DNA of 64,000 bases from contig NZ_AP027040.1 in NCBI RefSeq assembly GCF_027924525.1, positions 496,001 through 560,000 on the forward strand. Reading direction: 5' to 3'. Below the pieces are notes generated by a model, which worked only from the letters and a program-made list of their open reading frames with translations, did no database searches and was not told the DNA's origin. This document shows positions 28,345 to 36,555 of the stretch, piece after piece. This stretch comes from Aurantimicrobium sp. INA4 (GTDB taxonomy: Bacteria; Actinomycetota; Actinomycetes; Actinomycetales; Microbacteriaceae). Within the stretch, counting starts at the first letter, position 1, and each line of letters opens with the position of its first letter. The translations under genes were made by a program, and so were the position numbers.

Positions 28345-29115
28345 TTAACCGAGGAAACCACGAAGAAGAGCTGCAGATCCTGAAACGTGATCTGCCATGG
28401 CAGCGCGTGCTTTTTCGGAGTCACCCGTCAAAATGGCCAACACGATTGCCTCGTGCTGTTCGTTGGAGTGAGAGATGTTGGGTGCAAGCAGTGGAATTCC
28501 ATCGAGCAATTCGTTGATGCGCATGCGTGAGGAGGCAACCTCGGAGAGTAACGAGGGTGAGCCGGTGAGCTCTGCAATGAGCAGATGAAGTCTGGAATCG
28601 AGCATGCGGTAATTCTCTGCCGTAGACAGAGAAGTTTCCTTTAACACTGCCCAGAGCTGTTCTCTTTCAACCGAGGTCAAGCTTCGAACAGCAGCGAATT
28701 CGGCGGCGCCACACTCCAAAATTTGACGCAAGACGAGGGCGTCCTCGAGTTCATCGTGAGTGAACTCTAGGTTGTGTGTGAGCTCACCATCACGACCCAT
28801 TCGAAGGGGTTGGCTGGGCAGGTTTTCTGCCACGAAAGTTCCGCCATAACGACCACGCTTAACAATGAGATAACCCGCATCAACAAGGGCAGAGATTGCT
28901 AAGCGAACCGTATCCCGGCTGACCTCAAGCATCGCTGCGAGTTCTCGCTCGGGAGGAAACTGGGCGCCAGGAAGAGCTAGACCTAAGCGAATAGTTTGCA
29001 GAAGACGCTCCACGGTTTCTTCATAGGTGTTTCCACCGCGAACAGGCCGAAGAAGCAAATCCCCGTTGAGAGGATTTGCCGCAACGGCCTGGTCGGAGTG
29101 AAGCTCTGGCGACAT
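28345..29115 (-). CDS. GntR/FadR family transcriptional regulator
   Basis: About 256 residues. The N-terminal winged helix (about 25-95) has the GntR pattern GAQFPPERELAAMLEVSRDT followed by VRLAISALVDAGYL. The C-terminal helical domain (about 110-250) fits an FCD effector domain. FadR-type regulators usually bind small organic acids and repress neighbouring catabolic genes. The open frame continues upstream across the SDR gene, but ATG 29115, 10 bases after that gene's stop, is the plausible start; no clear ribosome-binding site is seen, so reinitiation is likely. It probably controls the operon in which it lies. Confidence 0.88.
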   Translation of the reverse strand: MSPELHSDQAVAANPLNGDLLLRPVRGGNTYEETVERLLQTIRLGLALPGAQFPPERELAAMLEVSRDTVRLAISALVDAGYLIVKRGRYGGTFVAENLPSQPLRMGRDGELTHNLEFTHDELEDALVLRQILECGAAEFAAVRSLTSVEREQLWAVLKETSLSTAENYRMLDSRLHLLIAELTGSPSLLSEVASSRMRINELLDGIPLLAPNISHSNEQHEAIVLAILTGDSEKARAAMADHVSGSAALLRGFLG

Positions 29116-29125
29116 TGGAGGTGGT

Positions 29126-29917
29126 TTAGTCCAAGGGTGTGACGTAGGCAGATGAAATTCCGCCATCAACCAGGAATGTTGATCCTGTGATGAAGGAGGA
29201 GTCATCACTTGCCAAGAACGCGACGGCTGCAGCCAGTTCTTCCGGCTTGGCGAATCGGCCGATAGGGATGTGAACCAGACGACGCTGTGCACGCTCAGGG
29301 TCCTTGGCAAAGAGCTCCTGAAGCAAAGGAGTGTTCACTGGCCCGGGGCATAGGGCGTTAACACGGATTCCCTGACGAGCAAACTGGACACCCAGTTCAC
29401 GGCTCATTGCAAGAACACCACCCTTAGACGCGGTGTAGGAAATCTGAGAAGTTGCAGAACCCATCACGGCAACAAATGATGCGGTGTTGATAATGGAACC
29501 GCTTTGTTGCTTGACCATGTGACGAAGTGCAGAACGAGAACACAGGTAGACAGACTTGAGATTCACATCCTGGACCTTGTTCCAAGCAGGAAGCTCGGTT
29601 GTTTCGATGGAGTCATCATCTGGAGGAGAGATGCCTGCATTGTTGAAAGCAATATCTACTGAGCCATAAACCTTAAACGCAGTATCGAAGAGGTTGTTGA
29701 CCTGATCTTCGTCAGTAACATTCACGAGAACAAAGAGACCGCCAACTTCAGCAGCGGCTTTCTCGCCAGATACAGGATCCATGTCGCCGATGACAACGGT
29801 TGCACCTTCTGCAGCAAATCGCTTCGCTGTGGCAAGACCAATTCCGCTCGCACCACCGGTAATGACAGCAACCTTGCCAGCAAGGCGCTGGGTGAGGTCA
29901 ATTTTTTCGATACTCAT
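29126..29917 (-). CDS. SDR dehydrogenase in the gamma-glutamylation cluster
   Basis: A 263-residue classical SDR. The cofactor motif TGGASGIG is at residues 20-27, NNAG at 92-95, and the catalytic residues are S147, Y161 and K165 (YTASK). The PGPVNTP segment follows. It lies 33 bases downstream of the aldehyde dehydrogenase in the same operon. My proposal is that it oxidises the free hydroxyl of gamma-glutamylethanolamide to the aldehyde, which the ALDH then oxidises. This is an inference from position and chemistry; the fold alone would equally suit a 3-oxoacyl-ACP reductase-like role. Confidence 0.9.
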   Translation of the reverse strand: MSIEKIDLTQRLAGKVAVITGGASGIGLATAKRFAAEGATVVIGDMDPVSGEKAAAEVGGLFVLVNVTDEDQVNNLFDTAFKVYGSVDIAFNNAGISPPDDDSIETTELPAWNKVQDVNLKSVYLCSRSALRHMVKQQSGSIINTASFVAVMGSATSQISYTASKGGVLAMSRELGVQFARQGIRVNALCPGPVNTPLLQELFAKDPERAQRRLVHIPIGRFAKPEELAAAVAFLASDDSSFITGSTFLVDGGISSAYVTPLD

Positions 29918-29950
29918 TGTTTTCTCCTTTGTGAGGTTTATGAAGATTGT

Positions 29951-31309
29951 TTAGTCAGCGGGGATGAAGACGTTTTTCGTCTCCGTAAATGCCAAAGCCG
30001 CATCGGGGCCCAGTTCGCGCCCCAAACCAGATTGCTTGAAGCCGCCAAATGGTGTGTTGTATCGCACCGAGGAGTGCGAATTCACAGACAAGTTTCCTGA
30101 TTCCACGCCGCGTGAGATGCGGATAGCGCGCCCCACGTCTCGAGTCCAGATAGATCCAGACAGGCCATACTCCGTCGCGTTAGCGAGCTCAATAGCGTCT
30201 GCATCATCATCGAAAGGAAGCACCGTGACGACAGGACCAAAGATTTCCTCGGTCGCACTGACGTGGTCACGAGATCCTGGAGTGAGAACGGTGGGAGCAA
30301 ACCAATAACCAGCACCCTCAGGCGCGGTGCCGCGGAATGCCACAGGTGCGTCACTGGGGACATAGCGGGAAACACTCTCGAAGTGGTTTTTGTGAACCAG
30401 AGGCCCCATTTCGGTTGCCTCATCACGCGGGTCACCAACCTTCACACCCTTGACTGCTGGCTCGAGGTATTCCATGAACTTTTCATAGACACTTCGGTGA
30501 ACCAAGATGCGACTGCGAGCGCAGCAATCCTGCCCAGCGTTTTCAAAAACCCCGTAGGGAGCAGTTGCCGCCGCTTTTTCGATGTCAGCATCAGCAAAGA
30601 CGATGTTGGCGCTCTTTCCGCCCAGTTCTAGCGTGACGCGCTTAATCTGGTCTGCAGCGCCTGCCATGATGCGTTTGCCCACCTCAGTTGAGCCGGTGAA
30701 CACCACTTTGCGAACGGCCGGGTTGGTGACGAAGCGCTCGCCAACGACAGAGCCTTTTCCCGGCAAGACCTGGAAGAGCCCTTCGGGCAGCCCAGACTGA
30801 AGAGCGAGTTCACCTAAACGAATGCTGGTGAGGGGAGTCCACTCGGCTGGTTTGAGAACGACAGCATTTCCTGCCGCTAATGCCGGGGCAAAACCCCACG
30901 AAGCAATGGTCATGGGGAAGTTCCAGGGCGTAATCACACCGACAACCCCAAGAGGTTCTTGGAAGGTGACATCGAGGCCGCCGGCGACAGGGATCTGCTT
31001 ACCAAACAGACGTTCTGGCGTTGCTGAATAGTATTCCAAGACATTGCGCACGTGTTCTGCTTCCCACCGTGCTTGCCCTATGGGGTGGCCAGAGTTGCGC
31101 ACTTCGAGTTGCGCCAGGTTTTCAACATCCGCATCAACCGCATCAGCGAATAATCGCAGTGCTGCCGCGCGGTCTGCTGGGTTGCGTGCAGCCCACTCTT
31201 TTTGTGCCTTCTGGGCCCTATTGATGGCCTCATCGGTTTGTTCCTGGCTGAGGTGCTCAATTGTTTCCCCGGCTTCTTCCGTTGCAGGGTTGATGATGGT
31301 GTAACTCAC
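29951..31309 (-). CDS. NAD-dependent aldehyde dehydrogenase
   Basis: A 452-residue ALDH-superfamily enzyme. The cofactor motif VITPWNFPM is near residue 125, the general base E228 is in LELGGKS and the nucleophile is C262 in AGQDCCARSR. Its place between a gamma-glutamyl hydrolase and an SDR resembles puuC of the putrescine pathway. In the ethanolamine reading it would turn gamma-glutamyl-aminoacetaldehyde into gamma-glutamylglycine. The start ATG has an AAAGGAGCT box, and its 5' end overlaps the upstream hydrolase gene by 4 bases (ATGA), showing tight co-translation. Confidence 0.9.
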   Translation of the reverse strand: MSYTIINPATEEAGETIEHLSQEQTDEAINRAQKAQKEWAARNPADRAAALRLFADAVDADVENLAQLEVRNSGHPIGQARWEAEHVRNVLEYYSATPERLFGKQIPVAGGLDVTFQEPLGVVGVITPWNFPMTIASWGFAPALAAGNAVVLKPAEWTPLTSIRLGELALQSGLPEGLFQVLPGKGSVVGERFVTNPAVRKVVFTGSTEVGKRIMAGAADQIKRVTLELGGKSANIVFADADIEKAAATAPYGVFENAGQDCCARSRILVHRSVYEKFMEYLEPAVKGVKVGDPRDEATEMGPLVHKNHFESVSRYVPSDAPVAFRGTAPEGAGYWFAPTVLTPGSRDHVSATEEIFGPVVTVLPFDDDADAIELANATEYGLSGSIWTRDVGRAIRISRGVESGNLSVNSHSSVRYNTPFGGFKQSGLGRELGPDAALAFTETKNVFIPAD

Positions 31310-32085
31310 GATGAGCTCCTTTGTGATGAGGAAAGACTGCGACGGTGGGTGAGGGCATACTCTCGAGCTGCCTCAACGAGGCCTTCAAACAGGCCAATAT
31401 CTTCCGGGGTCTGTTCGGGGTGCCACTGCACAGCTAACCCAAACGGAACATCATCCAGCTGCAATGCCTCAATCACGCCGTCTTCGGTGGTGGCTACGAC
31501 GGAGAGGCCTTCACCGACTTCCCCGATGGCTTGGTGGTGGTACATCGCACCAACAGGGGAGTCATTGTTTAATACGGATGCCAGCAGTGAGTCTTCTTTG
31601 ACGTTGACAGGAATGTGGCTGAAGTTTCCCTGCCCTTTTTGATAGCGGTCATCCCCGACAACTTCGGGTAAGTGTTGAATGAGATCTCCACCACGAATCA
31701 CGTTAAGCATTTGTGCACCACGGCAGATGCCAAGGAAGGGGAGCTCTCGTTCAATAGCAGCGGTGAGGAGTTCGTCCTCGAGGTTGTCACGATCAGGGCG
31801 CGGTTCATCGGTAAGTGGATGTGGTGTTTGACCATATCGAGCTGGGTCCACGTCCTTTCCACCGCAAATAATCAAGCCATCGAGGCCGTCAAGAATAGTG
31901 TTGGCAATCTCGGCGTTGACGGCCTGTGGTGGAATGAGAACAGCTATGCCGCCAGCTTTATTGACTGCGTCAAAATAGACCTTCGGCAGGAAGGCAGCCT
32001 GGACATCCCACACGCCCGACTTGGCTTGTTCGAGATAGGTTGTGAGCCCGATGACTGGCAGTGGTTTAGAGACGTTCGAAGCCAC
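31306..32085 (-). CDS. Gamma-glutamyl-gamma-aminobutyrate hydrolase family protein (PuuD-like, peptidase C26)
   Basis: A class I glutamine-amidotransferase-like hydrolase of about 259 residues. The nucleophile is the cysteine of LGICRGAQ, the catalytic His and Glu are in VQWHPEQTPED, and the GLDGLIICGGKDVDP loop matches PuuD. It should cleave a gamma-glutamyl amide, freeing glutamate. The frame opens at ATG 32115, but GTG 32085 has a GGGAG box 7 bases upstream, so I prefer it; either way it overlaps the 3' end of the glutamine-synthetase-like gene. It is the last step of the proposed pathway. Confidence 0.88.
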   Translation of the reverse strand: MASNVSKPLPVIGLTTYLEQAKSGVWDVQAAFLPKVYFDAVNKAGGIAVLIPPQAVNAEIANTILDGLDGLIICGGKDVDPARYGQTPHPLTDEPRPDRDNLEDELLTAAIERELPFLGICRGAQMLNVIRGGDLIQHLPEVVGDDRYQKGQGNFSHIPVNVKEDSLLASVLNNDSPVGAMYHHQAIGEVGEGLSVVATTEDGVIEALQLDDVPFGLAVQWHPEQTPEDIGLFEGLVEAAREYALTHRRSLSSSQRSSS

Positions 32086-33433
32086 GAATTCGCTCCCAGT
32101 CTGTGATCGCCGCATCGTAGGCGGCTACTTCAATACGGGCGTAGTTGAGATAGTGATCAACTACTTCTTGGCCAAAGGCTTGCTTGGCAATCTCTGACTG
32201 CGCGAAGAGTTCAGCCGCTTCGCGGAGGGTCGAAGGAACACGGGGAGCGCCCCCGGTGTAGGCGTTTCCGGTTGTGATGGGCTCAAGCTCCAGTTCATTT
32301 TCGATACCGTGCAGTCCTGCTGCAATCAATGCGGCAACCGCGAGGTACTGGTTCACATCTCCACCAGGAACTCGCTGCTCCACACGCATGGCGTGGCCTT
32401 GGCCCACTACACGCAATGAACACGTGCGGTTGTCTAGACCCCAGGCAACTGCGGTGGGGGCAAAGCTGCCGTCAACGTAACGCTTGTAGGAGTTAATGTT
32501 GGGGGCAAAAAACAAGGACAGTTCACGCATCGCAGCGATCTGACCTGCCAAGAAGTGGCGGAACAGTTTGCTCATTCCGTGATCTTGGCTCTTGTCGGCG
32601 AAGACAGGGTTGCCGTCGTTGTCACGCAGGCTGATGTGGATGTGGCACGAGTTTCCTTCACGCTCATTGAACTTCGCCATGAAGGTCAATGATTTGCCGT
32701 GCTTGTCAGCGATGACTTTTGCTCCGCTTTTGTAAACAGAGTGGTTATCGCAGGTGACTAACGCGTGGTCATAGCGGAAAGCTATTTCTTGTTGACCCAG
32801 GTTGCATTCCCCCTTGACGCCTTCGCAATACATTCCTGCAGCATCCATCGAATTACGAATGTCTCGCAGGAGAGGCTCTACTCGGGTCGAGGCCAGGAGG
32901 TCGTAGTCCACGTTGTAGTCGGTGGAAGGACGAAGGTTGTCATAGCCCTTAGCCCAAGCCTCACGGTATGTGTCATCAAAAACAATGAATTCAAGTTCTG
33001 TTCCGACATAGGGGACCAGTCCTAGCTCTGCTAGACGATTGATCTGGGTGCGCAGTATTTCACGAGGGGACTGCTCAACGGGGGTGTGATCCAGCCATTG
33101 CATGTCTGCCATCACCATCGCTGTTCCTTCAAGCCAGGGTGCAGTTCTGAGTGTGCTCATGTCGGGAATCATGGCCATATCGCCATATCCTCGTTCCCAA
33201 CTGGAGATCGAGTAACCATCAACGGTGTTGTTTTCCACGTCGACAGCAAAGAGGTAGTTGCAACACTCGGCACCGTGTGCCATCACGTCTTCTACGAACA
33301 GGCGCGCAGAAACTCGTTTACCTACCAATCGCCCTTGCATGTCAGTAAACGAGACGATGACGGTGTCGATGCTTCCGTCCTCGACGAGGGCTTTGAGCCC
33401 TTCAGGGGTGAGGTTTCCTGCGGCACTAGACAT
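32066..33433 (-). CDS. Glutamine synthetase family gamma-glutamylamine ligase (PuuA/GlnA4-like)
   Basis: A 455-residue glutamine-synthetase-fold ligase. It joins the gamma-carboxyl of glutamate to an amine with ATP. The catalytic core shows GECNLGQQEI near residue 205, SCHIHISL near 260, the NSYKRYVDGSFAPT loop near 315 and PGGDVNQYLA near 360. These are PuuA-like rather than housekeeping-GlnA motifs; no adenylylation-site tyrosine motif is evident. ATG 33433 is preferred to the upstream ATG 33469 because AAGGAAGAG precedes it. It is first in the reverse operon and divergent from an ethanolamine-permease-like gene, suggesting ethanolamine as substrate, as for Streptomyces GlnA4. Confidence 0.9.
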   Translation of the reverse strand: MSSAAGNLTPEGLKALVEDGSIDTVIVSFTDMQGRLVGKRVSARLFVEDVMAHGAECCNYLFAVDVENNTVDGYSISSWERGYGDMAMIPDMSTLRTAPWLEGTAMVMADMQWLDHTPVEQSPREILRTQINRLAELGLVPYVGTELEFIVFDDTYREAWAKGYDNLRPSTDYNVDYDLLASTRVEPLLRDIRNSMDAAGMYCEGVKGECNLGQQEIAFRYDHALVTCDNHSVYKSGAKVIADKHGKSLTFMAKFNEREGNSCHIHISLRDNDGNPVFADKSQDHGMSKLFRHFLAGQIAAMRELSLFFAPNINSYKRYVDGSFAPTAVAWGLDNRTCSLRVVGQGHAMRVEQRVPGGDVNQYLAVAALIAAGLHGIENELELEPITTGNAYTGGAPRVPSTLREAAELFAQSEIAKQAFGQEVVDHYLNYARIEVAAYDAAITDWERIRGFERL

Positions 33434-33467
33434 CCTGGCTCTCTTCCTTGAGGTAGGTATTTCAACC

Positions 33468-33499
33468 ATTAGACCACCCTATTGGGTGATTACTGTCAA
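33468..33499 (-). promoter_or_regulatory. Probable promoter of the glutamylation operon
   Basis: On the minus strand a perfect TTGACA (33494-33499) is followed by TCTAAT (33468-33473), a 5/6 match to the -10 consensus. The spacer is 20 bases, longer than ideal, so the -35 assignment is stronger than the -10. It lies just upstream of the glutamine-synthetase-like gene. Confidence 0.45.
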
Positions 33500-33539
33500 G
33501 TGTTATGCGGTAAATCGCAGATTTCTTTTTGAAAAATTT

Positions 33540-33566
33540 TTGGTTAAAGGTAGTTACAAGAACCAA
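33540..33566. promoter_or_regulatory. Candidate operator: inverted repeat over the permease promoter
   Basis: Half-sites TTGGTT (33540-33545) and AACCAA (33561-33566) are perfect inverted copies whose centres are 21 bases apart, two helical turns. They flank and overlap the -35 region of the permease promoter. The GntR regulator of the operon is the obvious candidate to bind. Known FadR-type sites are usually more compact, so this remains a guess. Confidence 0.4.
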
Positions 33567-33581
33567 ATTGAGGCATATAGT
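33553..33581 (+). promoter_or_regulatory. Probable sigma-70-type promoter of the permease gene
   Basis: GTTACA (33553-33558, 4/6 match) and TATAGT (33576-33581, 5/6 match) are separated by exactly 17 bases. Start would be near 33588, giving a leader of about 70 bases before ATG 33659. Confidence 0.6.
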
Positions 33582-33658
33582 CATCTCCAAGGAATCTCAC
33601 AGCGTTGTGTGCCTCGCCTCGTATAGAGGTGCTCAACCCGAGCAGAAGGAAATTGTAA

Positions 33659-35203
33659 ATGTCCAAAGACACCTTGAACGTCTCGGGTGTGACGTACACA
33701 ACCGCAGACGCCAACTATTTCAAGAAACGGACGCTCAAGCGTTCTGCTGGATTGTGGGGCCTGTGGGGTCTCGCCGTCGCAGCAGTTATCTCTGGCGACT
33801 TCTCCGGATGGAACTTCGGAATTGGGTTCGCTGGCTTTGGTGGAATGCTGATCGCATTCGCCGTACTTATCTTCATGTACTACGGAATGATGTTTAGCAT
33901 CGGTGAGATGGCCGCTGCCATGCCTCACTCGGGTGGTGCCTACTCCTTCGCTCGATCCGCATTGGGTCCCTGGGGTGGTCTAGCAACAGGGCTTGCAGAA
34001 ACTATTGAATACGTCGCAACAACGGCGGTTATTGTCTACTTCTCTGCCTCCTATGCGAACAGCATTACCGCAGAACTCCTGGGACTCTCCTTGCCCATGT
34101 TTGTCTGGTACATCATCCTGTACGCGGTTTTCGTTCTATTGAATGCTGCGGGTTCCGCCATCTCGTTCAAGTTTGCAATTGTGGTGTCCATCATCTCTAT
34201 TGCTATCTTGTTGGTCTTCTCAGTAATGGCGGTGTTCTCCGGCAAGCTCGACTTCAACTCACTGTGGAACATCGCACCTGAAGAAGGACAGTCCGCATTC
34301 CTGCCATACGGTTGGTTGCCAATCCTCTTTGCTCTTCCCTACGCAATGTGGTTCTTCCTTGGTATTGAAGAGCTTCCTCTGGCTGCAGAAGAATCTCACA
34401 ACCCCGTTCGTGACATCCCTCGTGCTGGTTTGATCGCTCGCACCACCCTGATCATCACTGGTCTGCTGGTTCTCTTCCTCAACACTGCATTGGTGGGTGC
34501 TGAAGAAATTAGTGCTGCAGGTGAGCCACTGCTCGATGGATTCCGTGCCATGGTTGGTGACGGTGCTGCGGCAGTCCTCGCATTGTTCGCACTCATTGGT
34601 CTGCTTGCTTCACTGCAAGGAATCATGTTCGCATATGGACGTAACATGTACTCCCTGTCACGTGCTGGTTACTACCCCAAGGTGTTCTCCCTCACTGGAA
34701 AGCGCCAGACTCCTTATGTTGCACTGACCGTGGGCGCCGTTATTGGTTTTGTCGCCTTGGTCATTGTTGACAGCCTGGGTGGTGCCGGTGGTGTTGCTGG
34801 AGCCATCGTGCTGAACATCGCAGTATGGGGTGCTGTGATTGCCTACGTGCTGCAGATGATCTCCTTCATCGTTCTGCGCAAGAAGTTCCCTAAGGCAAAC
34901 CGCCCCTACAAGAGCCCCTGGGGTATTCCAGGTGCTGTGATCGCAGCAACGGTATCGATTGCAATCTTCTTCGGGTTCTTTATTAATGAACCCGCACGAC
35001 CAGCAATCATTGCTATCGCTGTGATCTACGCCATCATGCTGCTGAGCTTCGCTGTCTATGGACGAAAGAACCTGATTCTTTCTCCCGAAGAGGAGTATGC
35101 AGTCTCCGGTGGTCTCCACGGCGACCCACAAAAGGAAGGCTACGGCGGCAAGGTTGAGGAAGAACTCCTCGCCATGGACGGCGTAGACGACGACAAGAAA
35201 TAA
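33659..35203 (+). CDS. Ethanolamine permease-like APC transporter
   Basis: A 514-residue APC-superfamily transporter with about 12 membrane helices. The N-terminal region YFKKRTLKRSAG, then AVISGDFSGWNFGIGFAGFG and GAYSFARSALGPWGG, closely resembles the ethanolamine permease subfamily (Eat/EutP-type). It would bring ethanolamine, or a related small amine, into the cell. A long acidic C-terminal tail (after about residue 475) is cytosolic. It is divergent from the glutamylation operon, has its own promoter and is followed by a strong terminator, so it is a single-gene unit. The substrate is inferred from resemblance only. Confidence 0.82.
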   Translation: MSKDTLNVSGVTYTTADANYFKKRTLKRSAGLWGLWGLAVAAVISGDFSGWNFGIGFAGFGGMLIAFAVLIFMYYGMMFSIGEMAAAMPHSGGAYSFARSALGPWGGLATGLAETIEYVATTAVIVYFSASYANSITAELLGLSLPMFVWYIILYAVFVLLNAAGSAISFKFAIVVSIISIAILLVFSVMAVFSGKLDFNSLWNIAPEEGQSAFLPYGWLPILFALPYAMWFFLGIEELPLAAEESHNPVRDIPRAGLIARTTLIITGLLVLFLNTALVGAEEISAAGEPLLDGFRAMVGDGAAAVLALFALIGLLASLQGIMFAYGRNMYSLSRAGYYPKVFSLTGKRQTPYVALTVGAVIGFVALVIVDSLGGAGGVAGAIVLNIAVWGAVIAYVLQMISFIVLRKKFPKANRPYKSPWGIPGAVIAATVSIAIFFGFFINEPARPAIIAIAVIYAIMLLSFAVYGRKNLILSPEEEYAVSGGLHGDPQKEGYGGKVEEELLAMDGVDDDKK

Positions 35204-35216
35204 CAACAACGCAGTC

Positions 35217-35250
35217 GGGGGCCGGTTCCTTCAGGGACCGGCCCCCTTTT
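35217..35250 (+). terminator. Rho-independent terminator of the permease gene
   Basis: A 13-bp stem with one internal mismatch, GGGGGCCGGTTCC - TTCA - GGGACCGGCCCCC, is followed by TTTTCTCT. It isolates the permease from the FKBP gene. Confidence 0.93.
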
Positions 35251-35268
35251 CTCTGACAGTATTGAGAC

Positions 35269-35643
35269 ATGACTGAACACAACCTCACAAAGCCAGAAAT
35301 CGACGCTCCTATGGAGCCAGCTCCCGTAGAGCTCGTTATCACCGACATCGTCGTGGGTGACGGTGCTGAAGCAACTCCTGGAGCCACCGTGGACGTTCAC
35401 TACGTCGGTGTGGAATACGAAACCGGTGAAGAGTTTGACGCATCCTGGAACCGTGGCGAATCGATCAACTTCCCCTTGCAGGCCCTCATCTCCGGATGGC
35501 AAGAAGGAATCCCCGGAATGAAGGTTGGCGGACGCCGCATGCTCGTGTGCCCTCCAGCTAAGGCATACGGTCCCGCAGGTGGTGGACACCGCCTCTCCGG
35601 CAAGACTCTCATCTTTGTTATCGACCTGCTAGGCGTTAGCTAA
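35269..35643 (+). CDS. FKBP-type peptidyl-prolyl cis-trans isomerase
   Basis: A 124-residue single-domain FKBP, a protein-folding isomerase, without a signal peptide and so cytosolic. The core runs from about residue 30 (GDGAEATPGATVDVHYVG) to the end. Active-site elements include FDASW, GWQEGIPGMKVGGRR and the final IFVIDLL strand. The N-terminal 20 residues are acidic. It starts 19 bases after the terminator of the permease and ends 2 bases before the esterase gene, so the two are likely co-transcribed. Confidence 0.92.
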   Translation: MTEHNLTKPEIDAPMEPAPVELVITDIVVGDGAEATPGATVDVHYVGVEYETGEEFDASWNRGESINFPLQALISGWQEGIPGMKVGGRRMLVCPPAKAYGPAGGGHRLSGKTLIFVIDLLGVS

Positions 35644-35645
35644 GC

Positions 35646-36332
35646 ATGACCTTTCCTGCCATCGACAGCACCGCTGTGCGCTGGTCAGTACCTCGCGAAA
35701 AGGTCGCCTCCGCTCTGGCCGAACGCCCTCTGCTTCTGATGATGCACGGCTACGGCTCGAACGAGGGCGACCTCTTCTCGTTGGGGCAATACATGCCCGA
35801 AGAATTTGTGATTGCCTCACTTCGCGCTCCGCTGAGCGCTGGCCCAGGTTTTGCCTGGTTCCAGATTGACTACGACGCAGAGAATGCGACACTTCGACGT
35901 GACGTGAACGAAGTGACGCGCTCCACACACCAACTGATTTCCTGGATCGATGAACTCGAGGACGAAGTTGGCGGTTTTCAAGATGTTGCCCTGCTGGGCT
36001 TCTCCCAAGGCGGTGTCATGCTTACCCAGCTCTTCCGTCATCAGCCTGAGCGTTATAGCGCTGGAGTATTTCTTGCCAGCTTCGCCGTCGTTGACACCAC
36101 AGAAGGTGGTATAGAACGCGACACTGCGCTCGCTGAGGTCAAGCCACCAATTTTCTGGGGCAGAGATCCTCAAGACCCCGTGATCACCCCCGACCTCATT
36201 GATTTCACACGTCGTTGGCTTCCGGCACATTTTGACGTTGACGCACAGCTCTATGCTCACGTGGGGCACGGGCTATCCCTTGAAGAAATTGAAGACGCTA
36301 CCGCCTTCCTCAGAAAGCACGTTGGGCTTTAG
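35646..36332 (+). CDS. Phospholipase/carboxylesterase family serine hydrolase
   Basis: A 228-residue alpha/beta hydrolase of the Abhydrolase_2 (phospholipase/carboxylesterase) family. The nucleophile elbow GFSQGG lies near residue 119. The MHGYGSNEGDLF motif near residue 34 forms the oxyanion region. The acid is the Asp in GRDPQDPVI and the base the His in HVGHGLS. It probably hydrolyses short acyl esters in the cytosol. It starts 2 bases after the FKBP gene and its 3' end overlaps the convergent DUF167 gene by 4 bases. Confidence 0.9.
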   Translation: MTFPAIDSTAVRWSVPREKVASALAERPLLLMMHGYGSNEGDLFSLGQYMPEEFVIASLRAPLSAGPGFAWFQIDYDAENATLRRDVNEVTRSTHQLISWIDELEDEVGGFQDVALLGFSQGGVMLTQLFRHQPERYSAGVFLASFAVVDTTEGGIERDTALAEVKPPIFWGRDPQDPVITPDLIDFTRRWLPAHFDVDAQLYAHVGHGLSLEEIEDATAFLRKHVGL

Positions 36333-36550
36333 TCGTCGATTTCAATTTGTTTGATGCGTGACGTGTGACCACGCACCACACGGACGTGAGACTTGGCAGT
36401 GCCGAAGTGCTCAGCAATCAATTTCAGAACAGCATCGTTGGCTGCGCCATCGATTGCTTTTTCTCTCACGAAGACAACAAGTCCTTCAGCATCCTCTTCA
36501 ATGAGAGGTCCTTTGCTGCTGCCGGGTTTAACCCGAACAACAATGCGCAT
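36329..36550 (-). CDS. DUF167 family protein (YggU-like)
   Basis: A 73-residue small protein with the DUF167 pattern: RVKPGSSK near residue 7, a central GAANDAVLKLIAEHF helix and a KSHVRVVRGHTSRIKQIEI strand. The family is widespread with no settled function. It starts 5 bases after the first DUF805 gene and is probably translated with it. Convergent 4-base overlap with the esterase. Confidence 0.85.
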   Translation of the reverse strand: MRIVVRVKPGSSKGPLIEEDAEGLVVFVREKAIDGAANDAVLKLIAEHFGTAKSHVRVVRGHTSRIKQIEIDD

Positions 36551-36555
36551 GGAAA

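Noticed and set aside
28343..28350. GGTTAACC palindrome at the end of the GntR gene as an operator
   Set aside because: It overlaps the GntR stop codon. A short match to the permease-promoter region (ATTTTTGGTTAA) exists, but an A/T-rich 12-base match is weak evidence.
28345..33433. Reading the operon as a classical putrescine (Puu) pathway
   Set aside because: No PuuB-type amine oxidase is present, an SDR takes its place and the divergent transporter resembles ethanolamine permeases. It remains the main alternative if the ligase proves putrescine-specific.
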